This document shows, piece by piece, positions 26,301 to 39,100 of a stretch of 64,000 nucleotides of DNA. Source of the stretch: Pelodera strongyloides. Its lineage: Eukaryota > Nematoda > Chromadorea > Rhabditida > Rhabditidae. The translations under genes were made by a program, and so were the position numbers. Within the stretch, counting starts at the first letter, position 1; the number at the start of each line of letters is the position of its first letter. A model generated the notes under the pieces. The model was not told the DNA's origin, searched no databases, and saw nothing but the letters and a program-made list of their open reading frames with translations. The stretch covers positions 1 through 64,000 of the forward strand of contig JAANDG010000312.1 of assembly GCA_036852015.1 (NCBI GenBank), in the 5' to 3' direction.

Positions 26301-29300
26301 GGAACCTAGGGTAGCCATTGAACGTACGTTTCAAGAGATAGGTAAATTGAATGAATTTGCAACATTGACGGTCTTGTCATGCTCTATTTGTCTGCCATGC
26401 TACTGCCATGTACTGCCATCATGCATGCACTGCTACTGCCATGCTCTATTTGTCATAAGAAAAGGTCTTCCTTATTATCCTTTCTTATTGTTTATTGTTT
26501 TATATTTCACGTCGTGTAGTTTCCTAGCTATTGACAAACCTCGAATCTTTCCTGTGCGCCGAACTACGATACCGGTACTGTTATTATTCTACCTACTGGA
26601 TTTTATCGTAATTCCTTACGCCGATACGAAAAGATTCCCGTAATCCTAAGAAAAATAAGTTTCTAGCATTTAGCAACAGATGTACTAACGTCGAATCATC
26701 TAACAATATACCCTAAGCTAAACCATAAGGTATTATACTATAACAAACATTGTCTCATCTTTGGTCTTTAGAGTCTACAGAGTCCCATTCCCATGCGAAA
26801 TGGTTCCCTTCTCAGACAAAGGGATGTGTTAATAGAAACCATATAGTTTACTAGTATTACCGTGCTACTTACCAATGTGCTTACCAAAGCCATTTACCAA
26901 TGCACCGTACAACCAAAGGCATTATGATAACGATGCGCGCAAGGTTCCATCTCAAGCTTCTAGCTCCATAAGAAATGGTTCTCACAGCTGTCATCGCAAT
27001 ATTCACCTTAACCGTTTTGTCGCCGTTTCCTCAATTGCGTATATTGCCATTGTAAAACGATGCGCAACGCCCTTACAGCCTTTATTGGTTATTTGTTCTG
27101 TATTCACCGTGTTCGGTAACGCCTTTTATGTGAGAAGAAACGGTGGACGTGCTACCACAATACGCTACGGTGAGGCCTTATTGTAAGGTAGCGGAGGCTG
27201 TCGCTGCGGTATCTACATGGACTAGAATTAGGGTTAGCAATTTGAGTTTAGGAGGTTAGGTTTAGGCTATGTTAGAATTAAATTAGAGTTAGCATTTGCT
27301 ACTGAATCTGGCACTTTTTCATTCTACATACGTAGTTTGTCTGTTATATGCTTAACTGTTGGGCGTGTTTTTAGCAGAAAAGAAAGGTTGAAATATTTGT
27401 AAGGTGGTTACGTAATATCGGGCTTATCTTAAGTTCGGCATAAGCGTATTTCTACTAATCTCCAAGTGTTTGAATTGACCCTAGTCCTTACTGTACGCGT
27501 GTATACTGTGACAAACACTTTCCTTTGTTGGCTACTTGCTCGGATATTGACTTTTTGGATTAGACAACTATTGGTAGTATAAAGACAAGGAATGTTTTTG
27601 TTCTTTCTCACATGGGTCAGAGTTTGGTAGTTTGCTCAATATTGTTATCTTTGTGATTGTTGCTATTCATCCCTTTAGACCCTTTGCACACATTATTCTC
27701 GAAATATTTATATCTGTATAACCACTGTGCATCATATAGAGGTTGGCAATTAACTTGGAAAGTGCGGTACAATTTTCTGGAAACGTTCCACATCAGCTAG
27801 TGACCCTCTAAAGTTTAGGGGATTTGCTACAAGTTTATATGAGATAACATAACGCATAGCTCCTAGGGCTAGGACCCCAGATTGCTCAAGTTAACTTTTC
27901 TTTGTAATCTGTACTGTAGGGTACATTTGGCCAGTATTCTGGAACAGTTCTAACAGTGTTCCAAATCAGCTAAGGTCCCTCTAAAGCCTAGTGTCCGTGT
28001 GTGCGTGGCCCTCTTCATTCGAAGCTGGGGTGCAATTTGAAGTGCGCGCTCTCTTCTACAGACCGGTCATTTTGTTTGCGCGTAATTCGCGCCTCAAGCC
28101 TCAATGCTCCTTGTCTGCGTCTCGGGCGTCTTGCATGCGAATTTTGTACATTTATATCTTGGCTTCTCTACCCACTACTCGAATTTCATGCTATCTCGCA
28201 ATCGGCTGAATTTTAAGACTGTAGGAGAGCGTTCTATGGTGCTAGCGAACTTCCGCAAGCCGGCAAAAACAGTGCGCGTCCGTCTCCGCGCGGCACAAAA
28301 AAACGACATTTCCGCCGCGCAACAAACAATCGCGCCGCGCGCACACAGGATAATCACCCTTGATTGGTTGTGTATTGAGATAATCGATTGATTATCAATA
28401 AGATGTTTGTCATACTGTGCTTAATCACTTTAATGGCCTACGCAAGGTACTGCTAATTAGTTAATTGACAGCTTTCTTTTTGTATTGTAAACTACTACCT
28501 TATATTTTATTTTGTCGTGTCCTTCCTAAAAATTGCGCTTTAAGATTTTCTTCACTTTTTTTTTAAAAACTTTCTACCAAGTTGAACAAGTTGTAATGGG
28601 AAATATACAAGTATATTTTTTTTCCTGCGGCTGCCCATCTCTGCATGTGATAACAATCGTTCTCTGTCAAATTTTAACACTACGTCAGTTTGTTGTTGAA
28701 AAACCGCGCGTCGCTAATTTAACTGTCGCATTGAATTAAGTTTCTACCGCAAATAAGACGCACCGTTATACTTTTTACATGACATTTTGTCTCAGTCGCC
28801 AACGTTTTTACAATCACAAGTTGTACTAATTAAATTACAAAAGTTACTTGACAAAAGTCATCCTACTGTTGGAGTAGCTGATTTTGTCATTGATTTTCTA
28901 ATGGGTTATTGAACCTTCTTTGAATACCGGCCGGTTTTTGAAACGCATCGCGGATAACTGAATTCTTACGTATTTATGCTAGTTTGCTCGAATTTAGTTC
29001 GATTTTTAATTCTAATTATGTTCATTTGCATAAGCTGCATAAGAATGCTGGTGTACTCGATGTGTTTCAAAAACCGACCGGTGGTGATAAATCCGTGATC
29101 TGATGAAATAGAACAATATTTTGCACCTGTGCATTAAGCTTGAAATTTTATTTATTCTATTTTTCACGCGTCCGACGGGATCACGAAAAATGCAAAAAAT
29201 ACTATTACTATTACCAGTTTTGAATTTCAATTTCTCCTTCTAATCTTACTTATCAAATCGTGCCATAGCCATATACCGTTTCATAAAATACCTCTAATTT

Positions 29301-30072
29301 AAAAGAAAAAATTTCAAAAAAAAAAAATGTTCCAATTAATCCAAACCGAAACTTTATTGCGCCACGGCTTATATCTTACGACGTCCTGTTTTTTCATGAA
29401 CTTTTGAGAATTTCGGTTTTTTTATCGCTATGTTCAAATCGAGTGGGCTAGCGCCTGGTTTAGACACATTTGATCTGCCAAAGCATCAAAGGGACAGAAG
29501 CGTGTAAGCCCTTCTCCTGAACCCAAACATCTAATTGCAACAGCGTAGCTAAGGCTACTTTATTTATTCATACTTCCATTACTGGGCTTAAACTTACGCT
29601 ACCCCTTATATATTACCCCCCCCCTGGGACTAAGAAATACGTATATACTAATACTGTATACAGCCGCTCAGATGTACGTAAGGAACAGATGTGTAAGTTT
29701 TTTTCATCATTTCGTCATCGCAGTATTGTCAGAATCTTTCACTTATGTGCAAATGTTTCAATAAGGCTTTTTCCATCTTTCGCCTGTATTTTTTAAATTC
29801 TTCTTAATTTTCAACCCCTTGCTACCGATACTCAATTTCTAGCTCATTGACTATTGAGGATACATTATATTAAGAAATTGCTAAATTTATCCTAGCCCTA
29901 CTTCTACTATTAGAACACTTTTATTTTCTGTATCTACTTTTATGTAGGGAATTGGGACATATGGAATCATGTATGTTTGTATGCCGAGTGTATCACCAAA
30001 GGCTTATGCAAATTTTCCTGTTGATATGTTGTTGTGGCGGGGTGCCATTTGAATATACTGTAAATCTCTCGT

Positions 30073-30104
<32 letters not shown>

Positions 30105-33100
30105 CCAATCTCTCTCGCATTCTCTCTCTCTCCCCCCCTCTCTCCTTTACCTGCCTATCATCCATTTATGAATCAGTTCAACGAAGGTAAACAGACTGGA
30201 ATAAGATAGGAATATAACTGAATATCATAAACATTTTGTCACATCACAATTTTATGTACTTTTCAATATATTATAAACCCAATTTGTGAATAATCAAGAT
30301 AGATAAAGCAAATTGTGTACCGAATTAGCGGTATTTACACTGTTTTTGAAACGTATTTTAGACAAATGCATTCCTATGTTGTAGCTATGGCCAATTACTT
30401 CGGCACGCTTTTGCCACATGCGTTTCAACCTATATATTAGTTCACGCTTTGCCTGCCACTAAACTCGATTGAAGATGTTAATTCATAAATATTTATGGGG
30501 TTCGCAAGTATGCAAAAATTCCTGGCAAGTATGTACACGAAGTACCGTACTTTGGAACTAAGTATGAATATATAACATGAGTGATTATACTATTATATAA
30601 TCGTTCCAAGACTAATTTTTCGAAGACAATTTTTTCGGCGTACTTGCAAACCCCATTATTAACATATTAAAATGCGGTGCAATGGTGTGGAATTGAACCC
30701 TTGACAATAAACATCGCTTTCTAATGTAGACATGTAGACCATAGACGCATTTCCTGAGCAACTTTCAAGCCGGATTTTTGTTCCTGCTAAAGTACTTCAG
30801 TTTTTTTCCTCGTCCTTTTCAATCTCGGATAAAAGGGAGCGTTTTTACACCATTATTCTATTCATTCCTTTACCTCTTTCACTCTCTCTCACTCTCTCTC
30901 TCTCTCTCTCTCTGCCTCTCTCTATGTCTCTCTCATTCATTTCATTCATTTCTCAATACTTTCTTTTTTCTTCCTCTCTGACCATTGCCTATTAGGCTCG
31001 GTCAAGTCAAGTACATCTCATTGGCTATTGAAAATTCTTTGAAGAATTCGCTTTGTGAACGCCAATAGTTAAAGCGGTATTGAACGTGGTATCAGACAGT
31101 ATCAGATATGTATACTGTACATTCATTCCCATCAATTACCATGGTTGATTTGCCATCTGCGCCCTTGGTCAGAGACGCCTCAGAAACTTTTACATGTAGT
31201 GTAGTGTGTGGGAATGCACCTGTCCAGCATACAGTTCACTAACCATGCACTATACCGCTTTAATAAAAAAGGATGCGCACCTTTTGCTTATTGCTTGTTA
31301 CCACATTGAAATGCATCGTATGCAATATATGCTAATTACAATAGCAATTAGCGCAAAGTACCACCCAAGCGCTCTTTTACCTCCTTGACCCATTCTGTAT
31401 GCTAATATCGTAAGTGAAGAACTGGCAAATATTTGCGTAGACCCGACTCGGCGCCTTGGTACCAACCGATAAGCATATAGTGCAAGGCATTTCCGAACAA
31501 CAACTATAATTACGCGTACGCTAGTGTTGTTTCGGTTAACTGTGCCATTTGTTCGTTTTCGTTATAACCAGTAGAGCCGTGGTTATCTACATTAAAGTGA
31601 TTTGGCCCGTGGTTTTGGAACTTATTTTTGACATCCGCACTCCTTGTACACAGGAAAGCGGAATAATTGCCGAAAGCACAGAAAAACTGTATGTAGCCGG
31701 TCACCAAATAGATTTCACCGAGAAAACCATTTGGCAACCATTTGGAGCCTAAGCGGTGAGTAGCAGACGTTTTCGAGTAAAAATTGGTCAGCAGGTGGTC
31801 ACCAAGTGGTTATCAAATGGTTCCTTCCGTAATTGTGGAATACCCTTGTTCCCATGCCTATCCCTCTTGTTCATGCAATAATACCCGTGACCCGGGGTCA
31901 CACTTCCCTAGTGCCGCCGTACAAAAACACTGTTAGGGTCAACTGCTATATATTGCACAGAAAAGGTCACTACCACTTTGCATAACCATTGATTTTGTTA
32001 CTTTCGTTTTTTCATCTTTTGCATTTTAATTTAAGAAATTACTTTCCAATCTCTTTTATTCACTCGTTTATTCTATTTTTAAAAAAAGCACGCTTTGAAA
32101 CATGCTTTTAATTAGCAATGTAATCATTGTTCTCTATGTAGTTTTATAGCTATGACCAGTGTCAGAAATATAACATGCAGTACAGTTTCATTTGTGGCAC
32201 TCCGTATTATTTTAATACTCACTCACTTGTGGAGAGAATTTTTCCTTTTTTTTCTTGGTTTCAATTTAATGTCTAGCAGATCTTTCGACTGGAACTTATT
32301 TTATTTTTTTATTTTTTTTATAGCATAGAGTAAATCTATTATCTGAACTTAGAAAATAGTCGGTTAAGCTGAATAAAGCTGTCCCTAAAACGAGGTCTGT
32401 ACCTATTGTTTATAACTTTATTAAATAAATAAAAGATAAAAGTAAAAGAAAAAATAAAATAAAATAAAATTGTTCTTTTGCAGATCCGGGGACGCTCAGG
32501 CGCGCCTCACCCTTCAGTTTTTGACCCTTCAAAAATGCAGGCGTCAACTCTGCCGCGAGGTCTTATACATGCAAATTTCGAAAAACAAAGGTTAGTTTCT
32601 GTCGGATGTGTGGGCTTGTAATTAGGTCTAATTTTTTTAAAGTAACCTGGCAGACCGCAGGCCCATGAAAAATGTTTTAGAGAAACTCTTCACTTGCTCT
32701 GTATACGTTTTTATGTCTTTTTATGGACTTCAGTGCCTTTGTAACCCCTGTCCAACAATATAATGCATGTTAATTTTTCCAGCAGCCACTGCATGCTAGT
32801 ATGCTTATTATCAGGTCTTGTATACACATGCTAACCCCGAGAAATACTCAGCTTTTCTCTTTCTTGTTGACTTATTGCTCAACACAAAGATGCGCTCGCT
32901 AGCTTAGCAAACGTTCACAACAATATTTTTGACTCGGTTATAAAATTGAATAATGTAGAATTTTTTTAAATCAATTTACTGTCAGCATTATTTTGTTAGC
33001 TTAGGTGGAAGCGCTGCGCGGCTGATGTGTGATTTTAAAAATATGTCGGCTACTGTAGTTTTCACTGAACTAATTGTAATGGTTAGGAAGCAGGTTCTGT

Positions 33101-36100
33101 TGTTAGCATGGGTATTAGTATATCTGTAACTATTCTATTATTTATGATAAAATGTATGTTTTAGTCAAAACTACGACGATCGAACAGACTATAGAACGAA
33201 GCCGAGGGAAATTTCTGTGGACCCTTTCGGTACAGGATTCTATGAAGTAACGTCACGCACACTACCACGGGAGCCTAGCGCCAGTAAGTCCATTTGTCAA
33301 TTTTATATTGTTCACTTATTTTTAAAGCGGTATGACACGTGGTTTTGAAATTTATGCTGGACCATTGCTTTCGCGAGCATTACTTTTTATTCTGTGCCGG
33401 AACACGTTGTCCAGATACGATTTACAAACCACGTGCCATACCTCTTTAATTTCGTACTGCATTTATCTGGTTTAAATTGCTTTGTAACACTGCACTTTAT
33501 TATTTATGTCTTTTTCATGTCATAATTCCATTATGATTTCTCCATAGTACTTTCCTTGCTAACTTATGGGAATACTACCGTAGTGTTGTAAAAAGATAGT
33601 TGTATAGTCGTAAAGGTCTCATTTCAACCCAGCAGTTTCACCACTCCATTATTAGTCACTGTAGCGGGTGACAAAAGCGCCCCGTAAGGAAGTTGAATGA
33701 ACTATTAGAAATGAGCTGTTCATAGGAATTTACGCGCACTTTATTCATATTTTCGGCGGAACGTTACGATACTCTTACCATCAATTATATGTGTCTCCGG
33801 CGCTATGGTTTTTTTTGTACCGACCTTGGGTAGGAGAACGGCACTTTCTTTTAGAGAAAAATACTAGGAAATGTCATAAGCGTTTAGAGTTATTAGGTAC
33901 GGTTGCGGTTGGCTAGGTGATTATCGTAATTTGAGTTTAATGTGCTTTTGGCGGGTTACAGTCCGGTGAAGTTTAACACTACACTATCTGTTAAGTTGTT
34001 ATTAGGCAGCCATAGTTGTCTTTGAGCCACGGTTTGTGGCGCTGCTATAGGTTGATCACTTAACCCTTTTTTATCAATATTTGTACATAACCATCTTTTA
34101 GCATCCTTGTTTTTATCTATACATTCTATATTAAAATAATATTTTTTGCTTGATTTAATTCCGTGGATATTAATATTGTCGGTTTTGGTAATGCTGTTCT
34201 GCAAGAGTATTCCATATTCAATTGGCCACTTGTCTCGTTCTTGCAAGTAGTATTTATAGCCAATTTGAGTAATTAGGAAATTTGACAAATCGTAATTTAG
34301 GCCGAACCAATTTTAATAATTAGGAAACTTGATTAATTATCCTATTTTATTAAGGTCGTTTTGAAGCGATGACCCTTCCTCGAGGTATTGGCAGTGGAAC
34401 TTCCGATTCTTCTGTGGTAGTTGTCCATCCAGATTATAATAACGCGAGTCTGGGACGGAAGAAGAAAATGCCCGTTGGAGCTTTATTTGATGAGAGGTAC
34501 TGTAGTTTATGTGATTACTGTATTGGGCGTCATTACCGTATCTACTTACCGTATCTACTTACCGTACCTACTTACCGTACCTGCTTACCGTACCTACTTA
34601 CCGTACCTACTTACCGTACCTACTTAGACTTACCGTACCTATCTAACGTGACTACTGTGGATGATGTGAGTACAGTATATGTGCTACTACTGTATCTAAT
34701 TCAATTTCTATTGTGTAGCTATCGCAACCCCGTGACCGTGACTGTTAATGGGGTTTCCATGTATGCCAAAAACAAATGTGCATTCCCTTCCAAGTATGAA
34801 CAAATTTACCGTATTTTCCCTGAATTGAATAGTTGATATGAGAAATTAATACATGGGTCTCGCGAAGTCATAAAATACGGTAAATTTGTCCGGATACTTG
34901 GAAACCCCATAATAGTTTTTCTGAATGTAAATATATAAAACGCATACTTGTTGTTTTTCAAGTGTAAATAATGATTTGTTATCGGAAAGCAAAAATAAGA
35001 CTTCTAGAAGATTCTCCACCCTCGAACCCACGCAAAGGTTGTACAAGAAGAACGGTTCAACGATGAATTTGCCTGATGGTTATGCCACTATGCCACACGA
35101 GGCATCGCGAGCCCGAGCACAGGTTGGCATTTCTCAGTTTCAAGTTTCGAGTTTCTTACTCGGTTTCCATTTTCCACTTCCAATTTCCACTTGCCATGCC
35201 ATGTCTTTTCTTTTTTCCTAAAAGTCACTATACTGGCTTTCATTTTATCCTTTTACGATCCTTCTGCCTGCAAATTTTGTGCTGGCTTGCAAAATTACTT
35301 GTAAATTTGCATGCCCACTATGGAAGTCAACTATTGACTACGATCCAAAATTTTTATATAATTCATAGTTCCATAGTGATTTACTCCTTCCAATTAAAAG
35401 CTTTTGCTTTGTCGAGCATATATTTCGGAATTTAATACCATCATCTTTCGATAAAATGAAACTATTTGGGCACTTCATTCTCGTGAGCCTCCTCTTTTAA
35501 GTGAACCTGACTCTGGTTTACTCTGGTTCGGACTCTGCAAAAATCAGCGCGCACCAAAATGCCACCATTTAAAACCAACATTTAGGTTTTTCCTTCAAAA
35601 TGTTGCACTTATATATAAGTACCAAGGATTAGCATAAATAAGCTGCCATATTTCGCGCGCAACGATTTTAGAAACTTGCTGATCTCTTCTTGACAAAAAT
35701 TTAGTGCCGACTACAGTAGCCCTAATTTCTGCCTCGGCTAAAGCTAGACTCTTGTAAACGTGGTCCTGTAAAATTTTCTTCTTTATATTTACTTGTCTGT
35801 GTATAACAATACAATTTATGTTTTATATTTCCTAAAAATACCAGGGCCAATCTTTTTCCTTCAACTGTATTTGTATATCATTTCTATATCAAATCTGCTT
35901 CATGCGCCATGTACATATAAAAGCCATCTACTTTATATAAAATGCTTACAGTTTCAGTTAAAAATTCCGAGATGTTTCTTTCTACGTCTATACCCCTCAC
36001 TTTTCATAAATCCATTCCCCAGGTTCTAGGCCTAGGCATTAACAGGAAGCCATGGCCCATGGCCCCATGGCCCTCCAATCGTTTTCCTTGCAGCCAGCTC

Positions 36101-39100
36101 TCAGTCGCTATTTGATATAAACCATTTCTTTTTCACCCTCTCGGAGATCTCATTTTGTGTGCTTTTTTCATTCAAGATGTTTGCTAATCTACTCGACATG
36201 ACGCTTTTGAGCTTCCTGACGAATCTTAAGCACAATCGAGAATGAGCGAGAGCACAGCGAGAGCACCGTGCGGATCTGGTCCTCATAACTGGATACTCGG
36301 GTGTAGTCCTGTGCTGCAGCTCAAGTTCTACAACTTGACTCTTGTTGTAGGGGAAAACGTGAAGTGGTTCTTGTTTCAGACTCTGTACTTTGCTCTTGGA
36401 ATTTGGCTTACAATTAGCACCTTTGAGTGAATAAAGACGCCTGTTTTGAAGTGTAAAATATTAATTAATTACATAATTAATTAAATATTAATGCCTAATA
36501 CTATTTTGCCTTTTTAGGCGTGTTTTCGGATGTGCCGCAATAAATCCGAATAACGTCTCTCAATCCTAAAAAAAATTGACTGAGACCTAAAAGGCACCAA
36601 GGGTTTCCTAAGACGCGAATTGTACCGTTTCCCTAATTCAACTTTTGAGTTTTCAATGCCCAATTGTAGCCAATTACTTGATGTACTTAGGAGTTGGGTC
36701 AACCACCACCGCTCTCCTTTAAAAAAAAACTAAAAAAAAACTTTCCACACGAACTATCCAAAAAAGAAGAAAAAATGCTTTTTGCCTCTTTTACTTTGGA
36801 AAAGCTCGCTTGCCTATGAAATAGCATCTTTTGAGTATTTCCTCTGCATTGTATTATGATATGCTATAAGTTTCTAGAATCAACAACTGAATGATTTTTC
36901 ATCGTTGTGATTTTCTCTTCATATCAAAATTTAAAGTAAACAAAAAAGAAAGAAAGAAAAAATTTACCGAGTAACTTCATTTACACATTTACTACCGATC
37001 AACTTCGTCAACTATAAGCATTTTTATTAAATACCGCTGAAACATTTTGTTTGCCTGCAACCACAATAATTTCCTAATAAGTGTTGTTAGGCAGTTATTT
37101 ACATCGCGCAATGGCGTGGCCCTCATACCTAATTTGCATATAGGCAAATAGCAAGTCTGTCACCTGGTGGAAATCGATTGGGTGCCAATGGTACCTGAGC
37201 GGGTTGCATCGCTTTTATGTTAATTATTTTTTAAATATTCGCTCCTCTTCAACGTGGATCCTTCTTTATTTATGCCTATTTGTAACTATTCTTTGTAATT
37301 TTATTACTTTCAGTTTACTCATTATTTAGTTGAAACATATGCGCTCTTTCTCGAAGTCTAATTTTTTAACGACTCGTTGTAATTTTATCACTTTCAGTTT
37401 ATTATTTAGAAAAATATCTCGAAAAATCTCTCTTGCTCGAAGTCTAATACACATTTTAACATTTAAATTTATACATACACAGATTTATTTTCGATATTTT
37501 AAAATGATAAAAGTAAGATTATACTTAATTTTGAAGATAATTAATCTGTATATTGGAGGTGCTTACGCGTCAGTTGAACAAAATCACGAACATCGGTTTC
37601 AAGTTAAATTTGCATGCAATTGACAACCGTTTTCGTACTTATTTCCTAAAATATACATGTTTTTTTTCCTTTTCTGATGATAATATAAATCACCAAAAAA
37701 TTTCATGCAAATGCAATTGACAACAGTCTTCGTAGTTATTTTCTAAAATATACATATGTTTTTTTCCTTTTTCTTCGTTTCTAATGATAATATCAAGTGC
37801 CTTGGTGTTTGTATATGTGAAGGAACAAAACAAATAATAATCATAATAACTCCCCGAACACGATTCTTTCTCTCGACTTCTCTCAAACACTTGAGCTTTT
37901 GCTTATGCAAATTTTCTGCGAGCGCATTAGTTAAACAAATATGGATGGCTTTTGAGGGGAGGTTCATCATGGATCTATTGTTCTATATGTATCATAAGGA
38001 GAGGAATTCAGAAACAGTGATTATCAGCAATCAATAATATTAATAAAATCTAAAATTGTTTAGCTTTTGTGTTATCATGTGATTCCAAATAAATCATAAA
38101 TGCCAACGCTTGACATTGTATTTTTATGTTGTGTGATTTTTGTAAATACATCTAAACCGACTGTATTTGGTAGATGCACCGCATTTGGCAATCATTTTTC
38201 TTTAGAAATGTTAATATAATATATTATTAACTATAAATAATATATATTATTTATTTGATATTATCTTATAAGATAAGATAACCAATGTACTTTGAAAATA
38301 TACACGAAGAATTTTTTGGACCGCTTTTTGAGATCATGCACTACAGAATCTCTTCTAGAAGTGAGAGTAAAATCCGTACATCCTCCTTTCCATGTACCTC
38401 CATCTGCATCTCACTACCTAATTAGCGTACAGACATAGCCTTGCAGTCCCTCCGGGTTACCTGTTATTATAGAAAGAAGAGAAAGGACATTCAAGGACTA
38501 CGGCATAGAAAGCCTGCCATTTTTCTCCAGTATCGTCTGGCATTTTTAGAGATTTATTTTAGCTTTTCGCTTTTTATGTTATCAAAGAAATTAGGTCTTT
38601 TTTTTTCATTGGCACCTTTCCATTTTTCAAGTTATAATATGTTTTTTTTTTGTTAGATTTCTGTACATTTTCGTCCTAACCTAAACTCTGTCCTGTGCAA
38701 TTTTAAACATCCCTTTGAGCTTTCTTAACATTCGCAGCAAAACACAATTATTCAAAGCCTTACCACTTTTACAAATAATGCGCGGTTCCAGTGTAACTAT
38801 TAGTGTTCCAATTCTTTAGGTAAATGTTTTCCGTCCCCGCGCACACTCTCCCTTTAAATGTTTACGCGTGCGCAACTCTTTGTTATGCAAATTCCCGGTC
38901 ACACGGAAATGGTTTTACCTTTAAGGGGTTAGGAGGGAAATTATCACGAGTTTTGTCTTTATTTGTCTTTCTCAGGCACAAAAGAGTATGTTTGCGAAGT
39001 TTTTGTGAAGTGTTCCCATTATATTTCTTTTATGATTATGAAATTTTGGCGCAGTATTTTCTATTATTTATCTGTGGAACTCAACTCATTCAAGTAGTAT

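Larger units (their letters stand above)
23383..32483 (+). other. RIPOR intron 7 (9.1 kb)
   Basis: The intron contains a three-copy 42-bp tandem repeat (24200-24296), palindromic elements (24892-25073, 28923-29093), two CT microsatellites (about 30068-30145 and 30880-30955), an inverted-repeat element (30492-30660) and a tRNA-like remnant (30685-30750, minus strand). The GC-richer patch at 27990-28360 has overlapping open frames but no splice-consistent coding signal. Confidence 0.65.

Noticed and set aside
27990..28391. Cluster of overlapping open frames in a GC-richer patch of RIPOR intron 7
   Set aside because: Frames overlap on both strands, none has recognisable motifs or splice compatibility; only the base composition is unusual.
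34369..34836. 155-codon open frame on the plus strand
   Set aside because: Its first part is RIPOR exon 10. The rest is read-through past the donor into a 13-bp minisatellite and an inverted-repeat element.
36091..36120. Acceptor TTCCTTGCAG followed by a possible exon in RIPOR intron 11
   Set aside because: In the required phase 0 it meets TAA after eight codons, and no donor is available before the stop.
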